Positions 8,982-16,884 of a stretch of DNA of 64,000 nucleotides are shown one piece after another. Position numbers and translations under genes: made by a program. Source of the DNA: an uncultured bacterium (GTDB lineage Bacteria > Bacillota > Clostridia > Oscillospirales > Acutalibacteraceae); NCBI GenBank assembly GCA_905215855.1, contig CAJMRT010000004.1, positions 18,752-82,751 on the forward strand. Direction: 5' to 3'. The notes under the pieces were generated by a model that was not told the DNA's origin, ran no database searches, and was given only the letters and a program-made list of their open reading frames with translations. Numbering within the stretch: position 1 is the stretch's first letter; each line of letters begins with the position of its first letter.

Positions 8982-11900
8982 ACTGAAAATGAGCGCTTTC
9001 GGACCGTATGCCGATGTTGAAACGGTCGATTTTTCGGCATTTGACGGCAAAGGGCTTTTCCTCATAACAGGTACAACGGGTGCAGGCAAGACAACAATTT
9101 TCGATGCAATCTGCTTTGCTCTTTTCGGTGAAACAAGCGGTTCTTCACGAAACGGCGAAATGCTCCGCAGTAACTTTGCAAAACCGCTCACACGCACCTA
9201 TGTTGAGCTTGATTTTGAACACAGGGGAAAGAAGTACCGCATCTTCAGAACCACCTCGAATGAGGTCGCAAAAAAGCGTGGAACAGGCAGTAAAATAGAG
9301 GGTGCGTCAGCAGAGCTTGCCGGTGATGACATTACAACTCCGCTCACAAAAACGGGCGAGGTCAATAACAAAATCAGCGAAATTATCGGCTTGAAATGCG
9401 ATGAGTACCGCCAGATTGCAATGCTTGCACAGGGTGAATTTAAGAAATTCATTGAGTCGGGAAGTGAAAAGCGGAGCGAGATTTTTCGCAAAATTTTTCA
9501 CACGGACATCTACAAAGAATTTCAGGATAAATTGAAAACAGAGTCAGCCGAAAAGCTTGAAGAAAAGAAAAAAGTCTGCGAACTTATCAAGTCAAAAACT
9601 GTTGCCGTTGAAATCCCCGATGATGACAGCTTTGCCGAAATCAGCGATAAAATCAACCTCTATGCCGACAGAACAGACCTTACGGTAATTGATATTGAGC
9701 AATTTCTTTTGCACCTATCGGTACTTTCCGAGATGCAGAAAAAGGACAATACAGAAATTGAAAAAAAGCGAAAAGAGCTTGAAAAGACAATTCTTGAGGA
9801 AGAAAAGAAAAAGGCTCTTGTAGTTGAAATTAATAATAAATTCGATACTCTTGATACCGAAAAGCTCCGCCTCGAACAGCTTTTGCAGAGCAAACCGCAT
9901 TACGATGAAATGCTCAAAAAAGCTGAGAATGACGAAAAAATACTGTACTCCGTAAAGCCAAAATATGACAGCTTTGCCGAGTCACAGAAAAGATATGATT
10001 CGGCACTCAAAAACTGTAAAAATGCGGAAATAAACAGAAATTCCGCCGAAGAAAATTTGAAATTAAAACAGAATGTTTTTGCCGAGAAAAAGTCGCTTGA
10101 GGGCGAAATTGCAACGCTTAACGAGGAATCGGGAAAACTCCGTGCAAAGGAAGATACTTACAGAAAATATTTTAACCTTACGGCAAATTTGAGTGTATAT
10201 GAATCAGTTTTGCAAAATTCTGACAAAGAAATTTCAAACAACAGAAAATCTTATTCTGATACGGAAAATCTAAAGACAAAAGCGGAAAAATTTATCTCCG
10301 AAAACAGCGACACAGAGCAGAAAATCTTTGAAGCCAAGAGCAAAATAACCGCATTGAAGGACAAATCAGGCAAGGCTGAAAGGCTTTCTGCCGAATATGA
10401 AAGCCTCGCAAAAATCAATGCAAAGTTGACTAATGCAAAAGCAGAATGTGCCGACCTTGCAAAGTCGGCAACGGCACTCAACAACGAGTACAACGAACAG
10501 CACAATATCTATATAATGAATATGGCAGGCGTGCTTGCCGACACACTCGAAGATGAAAAGCCGTGTCCCGTCTGCGGTTCATTGCATCATCCGAATCCGG
10601 CAAAACACAGCGAAAATGCCCCCGACAAGGATACACTCGATGCTTTAAAGGCAAGGTGTGAAGTTGCTGAAAATGCCGTTCATAAAAAGTCAAATGAGGT
10701 CACAAGGCTTGAAACGGAATCAGAATCCGCAAAAACAAATGTCACGGAATTTGCGAATGCACTTGAGGTTGATGCCGAAACACTTTCATCTGAAATGATT
10801 TCACAGCTTTTGTCGGAACAAAAGAAGCAATTAAAAGCGCTTGAAAACGAAGCTTCTGACCTTGAAAAAGTCAGAGAACAGCGTGAGGTCTGCCAGGCTG
10901 AAATCTCAAGGTTTGATGAAAAGCTTAAAAAGCTTGACCTTGTTCATACAGAATTAATCCGCAAAAATGCTGACGCAAAAAGCAAATATAATTCCGCAAA
11001 AGAAGAAACTGAGAGCCTTAAAGTGGAGATAAAATACTCATCGGTTGAAGAACTTTTGAATGCGGCAAAGGCTTGTGCCGACAAGGCAGAGCAGATTAAG
11101 TCTGAAATCGACCTTGCGCAAAGCGAGCTTTCAAAGGCAAAGTCAGATTTTGACAGCAAGCTTTCTGCTGAAAACGAAACTGCAAAACAGCTGAAAAGTT
11201 TTGAATCTGAACTTGAAAACAAAAAAACGGAGCTTGATATTGTTCTTTCAGAGAATAATATCTTGGAATGTCCCGATTTTAATTTGTTGACCGAAGATTC
11301 CATAAAAGAATTAAAACGAGAGGCAGAAATCTTTACCGATTCTCTGAAAAAATCTCGGGCAACGGTTGAAGCCTGTGAAAAATCAGTTGAAGGAAAGCAA
11401 AGGGAAGATGTCCTTAAAATCAATGAACTGATTGATAGCTATACTTCTGAAAAGGAAAAATGGGACAATCTTTATACCGCAGGCGACAGAAGTCTGCACA
11501 ATAATCAAAACATTTACAACAGCGTTGAAAAGCTGAAAAATGACTTTGAAGAAAAGCTCAGAATAGCAGATGTTTACGAAAACCTCAAGAAAACCGCCAA
11601 CGGTGAAATTGTTTCCGATAACAGCAAAATCACCTTTGAACGCTACATTATGGGTTCGTATTTTGAACAGGTTTTGTACTATGCTAATCTGCGTTTTTCA
11701 AAAATGACTGGCGGTCGCTATGAAATTGTCCGTGGTGAAAGCCGTGACAAGCGAATCAGTGCAGGACTTGAAATCAGCGTTCGTGATAATTTTAACAACA
11801 AGGAAAGGGATATTTCATCTCTTTCGGGCGGAGAATCTTTTCAGGCGTCACTTGCACTTGCACTCGGACTTTCCGACATTATTCAGCAGAGAAACGGCGG

Positions 11901-12117
11901 AATCAGACTTGATTCAATCTTTATTGACGAGGGATTCGGTTCACTTGACAACGACAGCCTTGCCTCTGCAATTGAAACGCTGAATGACCTTACAGGCAAC
12001 GGCAACCGCCTTGTGGGTATCATTTCCCACATAAGCGAGCTGAAAAACAGCATAGGCAACAAAATCGAGGTTGTCGGCACAAAGTTGGGCAGTTCAATAA
12101 AAATTATTACAGATTAA
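8968..12117 (+). CDS. sbcC: DNA exonuclease/SMC-like ATPase subunit SbcC (Rad50 family)
   Basis: 1049 residues, usual length for the family. Walker A TGTTGAGKTT near residues 34-43, long coiled coils on both sides of a zinc-hook CPVC (C533 and C536), ABC signature SLSGGES near 950 and Walker B IFIDEGFGSLD near 981. It forms a dimer that gates the SbcD nuclease. GGAGG precedes the start inside sbcD. A hairpin terminator follows. Confidence 0.97.
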   Translation: MKPIKLKMSAFGPYADVETVDFSAFDGKGLFLITGTTGAGKTTIFDAICFALFGETSGSSRNGEMLRSNFAKPLTRTYVELDFEHRGKKYRIFRTTSNEVAKKRGTGSKIEGASAELAGDDITTPLTKTGEVNNKISEIIGLKCDEYRQIAMLAQGEFKKFIESGSEKRSEIFRKIFHTDIYKEFQDKLKTESAEKLEEKKKVCELIKSKTVAVEIPDDDSFAEISDKINLYADRTDLTVIDIEQFLLHLSVLSEMQKKDNTEIEKKRKELEKTILEEEKKKALVVEINNKFDTLDTEKLRLEQLLQSKPHYDEMLKKAENDEKILYSVKPKYDSFAESQKRYDSALKNCKNAEINRNSAEENLKLKQNVFAEKKSLEGEIATLNEESGKLRAKEDTYRKYFNLTANLSVYESVLQNSDKEISNNRKSYSDTENLKTKAEKFISENSDTEQKIFEAKSKITALKDKSGKAERLSAEYESLAKINAKLTNAKAECADLAKSATALNNEYNEQHNIYIMNMAGVLADTLEDEKPCPVCGSLHHPNPAKHSENAPDKDTLDALKARCEVAENAVHKKSNEVTRLETESESAKTNVTEFANALEVDAETLSSEMISQLLSEQKKQLKALENEASDLEKVREQREVCQAEISRFDEKLKKLDLVHTELIRKNADAKSKYNSAKEETESLKVEIKYSSVEELLNAAKACADKAEQIKSEIDLAQSELSKAKSDFDSKLSAENETAKQLKSFESELENKKTELDIVLSENNILECPDFNLLTEDSIKELKREAEIFTDSLKKSRATVEACEKSVEGKQREDVLKINELIDSYTSEKEKWDNLYTAGDRSLHNNQNIYNSVEKLKNDFEEKLRIADVYENLKKTANGEIVSDNSKITFERYIMGSYFEQVLYYANLRFSKMTGGRYEIVRGESRDKRISAGLEISVRDNFNNKERDISSLSGGESFQASLALALGLSDIIQQRNGGIRLDSIFIDEGFGSLDNDSLASAIETLNDLTGNGNRLVGIISHISELKNSIGNKIEVVGTKLGSSIKIITD

Positions 12118-12132
12118 CATATCATATTATGC

Positions 12133-12169
12133 AGCGGAGCAGAGATTTTCTGTTCCGCTATTGTATTTT
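12133..12169 (+). terminator. Terminator after sbcDC
   Basis: AGCGGA...TCCGCT outer stem with an inner CAGA/TCTG stem, followed by a T-rich run. Confidence 0.75.
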
Positions 12170-12189
12170 AAAATTTATTGTGCTACAAT
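12161..12189 (+). promoter_or_regulatory. Promoter of the ZIP transporter gene
   Basis: TTGTAT, 17-base spacer, extended TGCTACAAT. A palindromic operator begins 3 bases after the -10. Confidence 0.75.
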
Positions 12190-12192
12190 GTA

Positions 12193-12208
12193 GTTAGCAA
12201 AGACTAAC
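12193..12208 (+). promoter_or_regulatory. Putative metal-repressor operator (DtxR/MntR-like)
   Basis: GTTAGCAAAGACTAAC is a near-symmetric site at the expected transcription start. It matches 14 of 16 bases with the site at the enolase promoter (16755-16770). The TTAG...CTAA half-sites resemble DtxR/IdeR/MntR-type boxes; the regulator is not in the window, so the family is an inference. Confidence 0.6.
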
Positions 12209-12223
12209 TATAAGGAGGTCAAT

Positions 12224-13006
12224 ATGCTTTTAAACGGATTGATTATAATTTTAATACCGTTTCTCGGAACATCACTCGGCTCAGCCGTTGTACTTTTTTC
12301 AAAAGGTGAGCTCAATCAAAAGCTGCAAAAATTTCTGCTCGGATTTGCATCGGGAGTAATGATTGCGGCATCAATATGGTCGTTGTTGATTCCGTCGATT
12401 GAAATGGCAGAAAGTCAGAACATAGTTGCGTGGATTCCAGCGGCAGTCGGATTTTTGCTCGGAATTGGATTTTTGCTTTTGCTCGACAGCGTTATACCGC
12501 ATATGCACCTTGACAGCGACAATCCCGAGGGCGTTCGTTCAAGCCTTTCAAAGAACACTATGCTCGTTCTTGCCGTTACCTTGCACAATATCCCGGAGGG
12601 AATGGCGGTAGGTGTAACATTTGTCGGAGCAATTTCCGATAATACCGGAATAACCGTTGCAGGCGCATTGGCTCTTGCGGTAGGTATTGCAATACAGAAT
12701 TTTCCCGAGGGGGCAATAATTTCACTTCCGCTCCATGCAGGCGGAGCGTCACGCAAAAAGTCATGCTTTCTCGGAATTATGTCGGGAGTTGTAGAACCTA
12801 TCGGTGCTGTGCTTACGGTGATTTTTGCAGGAATAGCAGTTCCGTTGTTGCCGTATCTTCTATCATTTGCCGCAGGTGCAATGATATATGTTGTAACCGA
12901 AGAGCTTATTCCTGAATCACAAAACGGCAAGCATTCCAATATCGGAACAATCGGTGTTGCAATAGGATTTACGCTGATGATGGTTCTTGATGTTGCTCTC
13001 GGATAA
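12224..13006 (+). CDS. ZIP-family divalent metal transporter
   Basis: 260 residues, eight hydrophobic segments. The metal-binding motifs HNIPEGMAVG (near 118) and QNFPEGA (near 159) of ZIP/ZupT transporters are present. It imports Zn, Fe or Mn across the membrane; which one is unclear. AAGGAGG is 6 bases ahead of the start. The operator at the promoter suggests metal-responsive repression. Confidence 0.93.
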   Translation: MLLNGLIIILIPFLGTSLGSAVVLFSKGELNQKLQKFLLGFASGVMIAASIWSLLIPSIEMAESQNIVAWIPAAVGFLLGIGFLLLLDSVIPHMHLDSDNPEGVRSSLSKNTMLVLAVTLHNIPEGMAVGVTFVGAISDNTGITVAGALALAVGIAIQNFPEGAIISLPLHAGGASRKKSCFLGIMSGVVEPIGAVLTVIFAGIAVPLLPYLLSFAAGAMIYVVTEELIPESQNGKHSNIGTIGVAIGFTLMMVLDVALG

Positions 13007-13046
13007 ATTTTTTTATAAAATCGGAAAATTTTCACTTTGCAAATTC

Positions 13047-13074
13047 TTGACAAATTTGTCATATATTATATAAT
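13047..13074 (+). promoter_or_regulatory. Promoter of the P-type ATPase operon
   Basis: Consensus TTGACA, 16-base spacer, TATAAT. Confidence 0.8.
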
Positions 13075-13082
13075 TAATGGTA

Positions 13083-13104
13083 AAGTTGTTGTGTAAAACA
13101 ACTT
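13083..13104 (+). promoter_or_regulatory. Inverted repeat at the start of the P-type ATPase transcript
   Basis: AAGTTGTT and AACAACTT separated by six bases, about 9 bases downstream of the -10. Position fits a repressor operator; its sequence differs from the GTTAGC-type boxes, so a different regulator is implied. Confidence 0.5.
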
Positions 13105-13150
13105 AAATATATGTACATTTGTGCATATGAGTGTTAAAGGAGGACTTTAT

Positions 13151-13408
13151 ATGTTGAAAGTATTCAAGAACGAAAAATTATGGTGTGCAGTTGCAGGCGC
13201 AGCAGCAGTAATCGTAGGCAAAAAGATACTTAAAGCAGATAAAACCCGCAGTCTTGCAGTTACAGGTCTTGCAAAGGGTATGAAGCTTCAGAAAGATGCA
13301 AAGGCAGCTTTCCAGAATATGAAGGATGAAGCTTCGGATATCTGCTATGATGCTAAAACAGAGGCAGGTATTCACGAAGATGCTGCCGCTGAAGAAGTGA
13401 CAGAATAA
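13151..13408 (+). CDS. Small membrane-associated partner of the P-type ATPase
   Basis: 85 residues from ATG 13151, which has AAAGGAGG eight bases upstream; an upstream ATG at 13121 lacks one. An N-terminal hydrophobic stretch (WCAVAGAAAVIVG) is followed by a lysine-rich, then acidic amphipathic helix. Its stop overlaps the ATPase start as TAATG, so translation is coupled. Small proteins of this kind precede similar ATPases in Firmicutes; the function is unknown, possibly an accessory or regulator of the pump. Confidence 0.75.
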   Translation: MLKVFKNEKLWCAVAGAAAVIVGKKILKADKTRSLAVTGLAKGMKLQKDAKAAFQNMKDEASDICYDAKTEAGIHEDAAAEEVTE

Positions 13409-15534
13409 TGAAATTTAAAATTGTCTATGACAAGCCGCAGAGAATTCGTTTTCGCTGCGGCGCATATGCATTTGATAAGGAGTATGAGGGGGCAATCTAT
13501 AATGTTGTGACCGCATCTCCTTATGTAAATTCGGCACAGGTAAGTTCTGCAAACGGCGGTATTCTTGTCAATTACACAAAGGGCAGCAGAAGTAAAATTA
13601 TCGACCTTGTAAGAACTATTAATGTAAAAACTCTTAAAAAGAATGAACCGAGTGCAGAATTTGGAATTCAGAAGATTGACAGCGATTTTCATGACAATCT
13701 TTTCACTCTTGTTGCAAAGCACTATCTTTCAAAGATGTTCCTTCCTGCTCCGATAAGAACGGCAATCACTCTTTACAGAAGTGCAAAATATATTAAAAAG
13801 GCTCTCAAGACTCTTTGGAACGGTAAACTTACCGTAGATGTGCTTGACGGTGCATCTGTTGTGGCATGCTTGTGTCAACGCAAGTTCAAAACAGCCGCAA
13901 CGGTTATGTTTATGCTCAGAATATCGGGCTTGCTTGAAGAATATACTCACGCAAGGACAAAGGCGGTTCTCACAGACAGCCTTGCAATCAAGACCGACAG
14001 GGTATGGCTTGTTACCGATGACGGTGATGTTCTCATTCCGATTGAGGATCTGCGTGTCGACGACAAAATCCGTGTTCAGACAGGCAAGGTTATTCCTGTT
14101 GACGGTGTTGTTGCAGACGGTGAGGCAACCGTAAACGAGTCGTCAATGACAGGCGAGCCGTTGCCTGTATTAAAGCGTGAGGGAATTTCCGTTTATGCAG
14201 GTACGGTAATCGAAGAGGGCAGTATTGTTGTAACAGTCCGTCAGCTTGCGTCAAATACTAAAATCAGCAAGATTATTGAGCTTATCGGCAACTCCGAGGA
14301 ACTCAAGGCAGGTGTTCAGAGCCGTGCCGAAACTCTTGCCGACAGAATTGTGCCGTTCAGCTTTATCGGATTTTTTGCAACTCTTATCTTCACAAAAAAC
14401 ATCACAAGGGCAGTTTCACTTCTTATGGTTGACTACTCCTGTGCAATCAAGCTGTCAACCCCGATTGCCGTAATTTCGGCTGTCAAAGAGGCGGCTGACA
14501 ACGATATTACAATCAAGGGTGGAAAGTATCTTGAGGCTTTTGCAAACGCTGACACAATCGTGTTTGATAAGACAGGTACTCTCACAAACGCAGAGCCTGT
14601 TCTTGAAAAGGTTGTTGCATTCGGCGATTATACAGAGGACGAGGTTCTCAGAATTTCTGCCTGCCTTGAGGAGCATTTTCCGCACAGCGTAGCAAATGCC
14701 GTTGTAATCGGTGCTGAAAAACGAGGAATTTCTCACTCCGAGGAGCATACCGAGGTTGAGTATGTTGTTGCTCACGGTATTGCAACAACACTTCACGGTC
14801 ATCGTGCAATAATCGGCAGTAAGCATTTTGTTGTTGAGGACGAAAATGTTACCGTTACAAAGGAACAGCAGAATATTATTGACGAAAAATCCGGCTCATG
14901 TTCCGTGCTTTACCTTGCAATCGGCGGTGAACTTGCGGGCGCATTGTGCATCAGCGATCCGCCTCGAAAAGAAGCAAAACAGGCAATTGATATGCTCAAA
15001 AAACAGGGCATAAAGAATGTTGTTATGCTCACGGGCGACAGCTACAGAGCCGCAAAGGCGACTGCCGCAATGCTCGGAATTACCGACTATAAGTGTCAGG
15101 TTCTCCCCGAGGACAAGCACAGATATGTTGAAGAAATGAAGCAGAACGGTCAGAAGGTAATTATGGTCGGTGACGGTATCAACGATGCTCCGGCACTTGC
15201 CGCCGCAAATGTTTCGGTTGCAATGAACGATGCGTCCGACATTGCCCGTGAAACTGCGGATATTACCATAAAAGGCTCTGATTTGCGTGCGCTTGTGCGT
15301 GTTCGCAAGTTGAGCAAAGACCTCATGAAACGAATCAACAAAAACTATCGTTTCATAATTGCTTTCAATTCGGCACTTTTGCTTTCAGGCTTTATGGGCG
15401 TTATTCAGCCGTCGGTTTCGGCATTTTTGCATAATGCGTCAACTATGATGATTTGTGCAAAGAGTATGACTCCGCTGACAAAGAAAAATGATAAAGGCAA
15501 AGCTTTGTCACTTCCCGAAAAAGCAGAGCAGTAA
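13408..15534 (+). CDS. P1B-type metal-transporting ATPase with atypical membrane motif
   Basis: 708 residues. P-type landmarks: TGEP (near 247), DKTGTLT with phosphorylated aspartate (near 386), GDGINDAP (near 588) and the P1B-type EEHFPHS in the N domain. The ion-binding membrane segment reads YSCAIKLSTP (near 344) instead of the usual CPC, and the N-terminal heavy-metal-like domain lacks CxxC. Fewer hydrophobic segments precede the actuator domain than in classic CopA/ZntA. Substrate cannot be assigned from the standard motif table; Mn, Fe or Zn efflux is possible given the neighbouring ZIP importer. Hairpin terminator follows. Confidence 0.9.
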   Translation: MKFKIVYDKPQRIRFRCGAYAFDKEYEGAIYNVVTASPYVNSAQVSSANGGILVNYTKGSRSKIIDLVRTINVKTLKKNEPSAEFGIQKIDSDFHDNLFTLVAKHYLSKMFLPAPIRTAITLYRSAKYIKKALKTLWNGKLTVDVLDGASVVACLCQRKFKTAATVMFMLRISGLLEEYTHARTKAVLTDSLAIKTDRVWLVTDDGDVLIPIEDLRVDDKIRVQTGKVIPVDGVVADGEATVNESSMTGEPLPVLKREGISVYAGTVIEEGSIVVTVRQLASNTKISKIIELIGNSEELKAGVQSRAETLADRIVPFSFIGFFATLIFTKNITRAVSLLMVDYSCAIKLSTPIAVISAVKEAADNDITIKGGKYLEAFANADTIVFDKTGTLTNAEPVLEKVVAFGDYTEDEVLRISACLEEHFPHSVANAVVIGAEKRGISHSEEHTEVEYVVAHGIATTLHGHRAIIGSKHFVVEDENVTVTKEQQNIIDEKSGSCSVLYLAIGGELAGALCISDPPRKEAKQAIDMLKKQGIKNVVMLTGDSYRAAKATAAMLGITDYKCQVLPEDKHRYVEEMKQNGQKVIMVGDGINDAPALAAANVSVAMNDASDIARETADITIKGSDLRALVRVRKLSKDLMKRINKNYRFIIAFNSALLLSGFMGVIQPSVSAFLHNASTMMICAKSMTPLTKKNDKGKALSLPEKAEQ

Positions 15535-15571
15535 TTTTAGCGAATATTTATAAGTGAATATTTCAAAAAAC

Positions 15572-15607
15572 AACCGCTGTCAGGTTTAATCCCGACAGCG
15601 GTTTTGT
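15572..15607. terminator. Bidirectional terminator between converging genes
   Basis: AACCGCTGTC and GACAGCGGTT arms with A and T runs outside, between the P-type ATPase (plus) and the SdpI-like gene (minus). Confidence 0.85.
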
Positions 15608-15613
15608 GCTTGA

Positions 15614-16282
15614 TTAAGCGGATTTTTTTACTTTTATATACGCATAGATGTAGGCAACGGCAATGCTTATCAGAAGAATTGCAACCATAATAAATGTTGA
15701 ATTTATTCCCTTTATGAATGAGCTTTCAATGATTGTCAAAACTCCGGTAACTACAAAGGCAATTCCGCCGGCTCGGTTTGATTCATACCACGCCAAGTCA
15801 CTGCTTTTAGTCCATGATGTTCTTACTCCGATAAACGAATTTCGTTTTGTTTTCGGAAGAAAGTTGCCTGCAATAATCAACATCAAACCCATAACCGTAT
15901 TTATAATGAACGGCACATTATCTGTAAAAGTTGTGCTGTCGGGCTTTAAAACTGCCAGAATGAGAAACATCAATTGAAGAATATTGAAAGCCGCAATGAT
16001 TGATGTCACATGTATCGCAGTGATTTTTGCATTGTTATTTATCTTTTCAACGCTGTTTGTGCTGTATTTAGTATATATCTTGGTATACACCATGTAAAAT
16101 GCATACATAAACAGAATGATTGCAGGGAAAATGAAGTTTTCATATTTTGAACCGTAACGGTCAACAGCACCGCTTGCGTTGTAGTGCATGGGAACGGTGT
16201 CATTCATAAAGAATATAAATACGGAAGTAAGCAAAGTGGGCAACAGCGAAAGTACAAGCATAATTTTATTCAGCTTTTTCAT
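15614..16282 (-). CDS. SdpI/DUF1648-family membrane protein
   Basis: 222 residues with about six membrane segments. The N-terminal region (PTLLTSVFIFF then MNDTVPMHYNASGAVDRYG) is the DUF1648 domain and the second half carries the SdpI-type stretch RNSFIGVRTSWTKSS. In Bacillus, SdpI confers immunity to a killing peptide and acts as a signal receptor for SdpR. It lies 11 bases behind an ArsR-type regulator, the same gene order as sdpRI. No toxin gene is seen nearby, so a direct immunity role is unproven. Confidence 0.88.
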   Translation of the reverse strand: MKKLNKIMLVLSLLPTLLTSVFIFFMNDTVPMHYNASGAVDRYGSKYENFIFPAIILFMYAFYMVYTKIYTKYSTNSVEKINNNAKITAIHVTSIIAAFNILQLMFLILAVLKPDSTTFTDNVPFIINTVMGLMLIIAGNFLPKTKRNSFIGVRTSWTKSSDLAWYESNRAGGIAFVVTGVLTIIESSFIKGINSTFIMVAILLISIAVAYIYAYIKVKKSA

Positions 16283-16293
16283 AAAATCAACTC

Positions 16294-16548
16294 CTAAAAT
16301 TGTTTAAGCCACATTATGAGTTCGTCAAACAGGGTTGTGTTAAGCTCATAATAAACATAATTTCTTTCTTTTGATTCAATCACCAGGTCGTTTTTTTTTA
16401 ACAGATTGAGGTGATATGAAAGCGATGCAGGTGAAATTCCAAGTTCTTCGGAAATGTCGCCTGCAATCATTTTTCTGCCTTTCAGCATTGTCAGAATATT
16501 CCTTCTTATCGGATCTGAAAGTGCTTTAAGTGTACCGTTCAGTGACAA
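16294..16548 (-). CDS. ArsR/SdpR-family transcriptional repressor
   Basis: 84 residues; TTG start with GGAGG 7 bases upstream. Winged-helix ArsR fold with recognition region ISPASLSYHLNLLKKNDLV. No metal-binding ELCVCDL motif, as in SdpR-type autorepressors. Two related palindromes upstream are probable operators. It likely represses the sdpRI-like operon and is relieved when the SdpI-like partner sequesters it. Confidence 0.88.
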   Translation of the reverse strand: MSLNGTLKALSDPIRRNILTMLKGRKMIAGDISEELGISPASLSYHLNLLKKNDLVIESKERNYVYYELNTTLFDELIMWLKQF

Positions 16549-16577
16549 GCAGATACCTCCTCACAAAGTTCTATCAC

Positions 16578-16605
16578 AGCTATTTAAAAAATATTTTAAA
16601 TAGCT
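16578..16605 (-). promoter_or_regulatory. Operator palindrome of the SdpR-like repressor, proximal copy
   Basis: AGCTATTTAAAA arm repeated in inverse with 4 central bases, 30 bases before the repressor start. Confidence 0.6.
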
Positions 16606-16645
16606 TGTAGCTTTATTATAGCCTGATTTACCGAAAAGTCAAGAA

Positions 16646-16669
16646 CTATTTAAAAATATTTTGAAATAG
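16646..16669 (-). promoter_or_regulatory. Operator palindrome of the SdpR-like repressor, distal copy
   Basis: CTATTTaaaAATATTTTgaAATAG shares the CTATTT...AAATAG arms with the copy 68 bases away. The pair brackets the likely promoter. Confidence 0.5.
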
Positions 16670-16717
16670 ATTTTAAATACCTCTAACGAATATTGCAGAA
16701 AAAATAAAAAATTTCTC

Positions 16718-16746
16718 TTGATTTTCTTTGTTGAGTGGTATATAAT
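16718..16746 (+). promoter_or_regulatory. Sigma-A promoter of enolase
   Basis: TTGATT, 17-base spacer, TATAAT. Expected start near 16753. Confidence 0.8.
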
Positions 16747-16754
16747 AATACTCG

Positions 16755-16770
16755 GTTAGCATAGGCTAAC
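16755..16770 (+). promoter_or_regulatory. Putative metal-repressor operator at enolase
   Basis: GTTAGCATAGGCTAAC, a perfect 6-bp inverted repeat around 4 bases at the transcription start. Near-identical to the site at the ZIP promoter (12193-12208). Confidence 0.6.
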
Positions 16771-16883
16771 TATTTTGAATAAATCATGTGGACTTCCCTT
16801 GCGGGTACCGAAAGCCTTTACTCAGGAGGATGTGCTTACCTCCCGAGAGGGTTGTCTGCAAGAAAAAAGTTAGGAGAATTATA
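16771..16883 (+). promoter_or_regulatory. Structured leader of enolase mRNA
   Basis: Several local stems (CCC-TTGC-GGG; CCTC-CCGA-GAGG) and a possible long-range CTTGC/GCAAG pairing close to the ribosome site GGAG. Also coincides with a 32-codon upstream frame. No riboswitch class recognised. Confidence 0.4.
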
Positions 16884-16884
16884 A
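16786..16884 (+). CDS. Possible 32-residue leader peptide coupled to enolase
   Basis: ATG 16786 begins MWTSLAGTESLYSGG and ends in TAA sharing its last base with the enolase ATG (TAATG). The exact abutment suggests translational coupling, but no ribosome site precedes it and it starts only about 33 bases into the transcript. It may be real or a by-product of RNA structure. Confidence 0.35.
   Translation: MWTSLAGTESLYSGGCAYLPRGLSARKKLGEL

Noticed and set aside
12415..13062. Long open frame antisense to the ZIP gene
   Set aside because: No ribosome site, odd composition, and the plus-strand frame is a clear transporter; it is a shadow.
16788..16883. N-terminal extension of enolase from GTG 16788
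   Set aside because: Family start MTYLEIEK-like lies at 16884 with a good ribosome site; the extension reads through leader stems.
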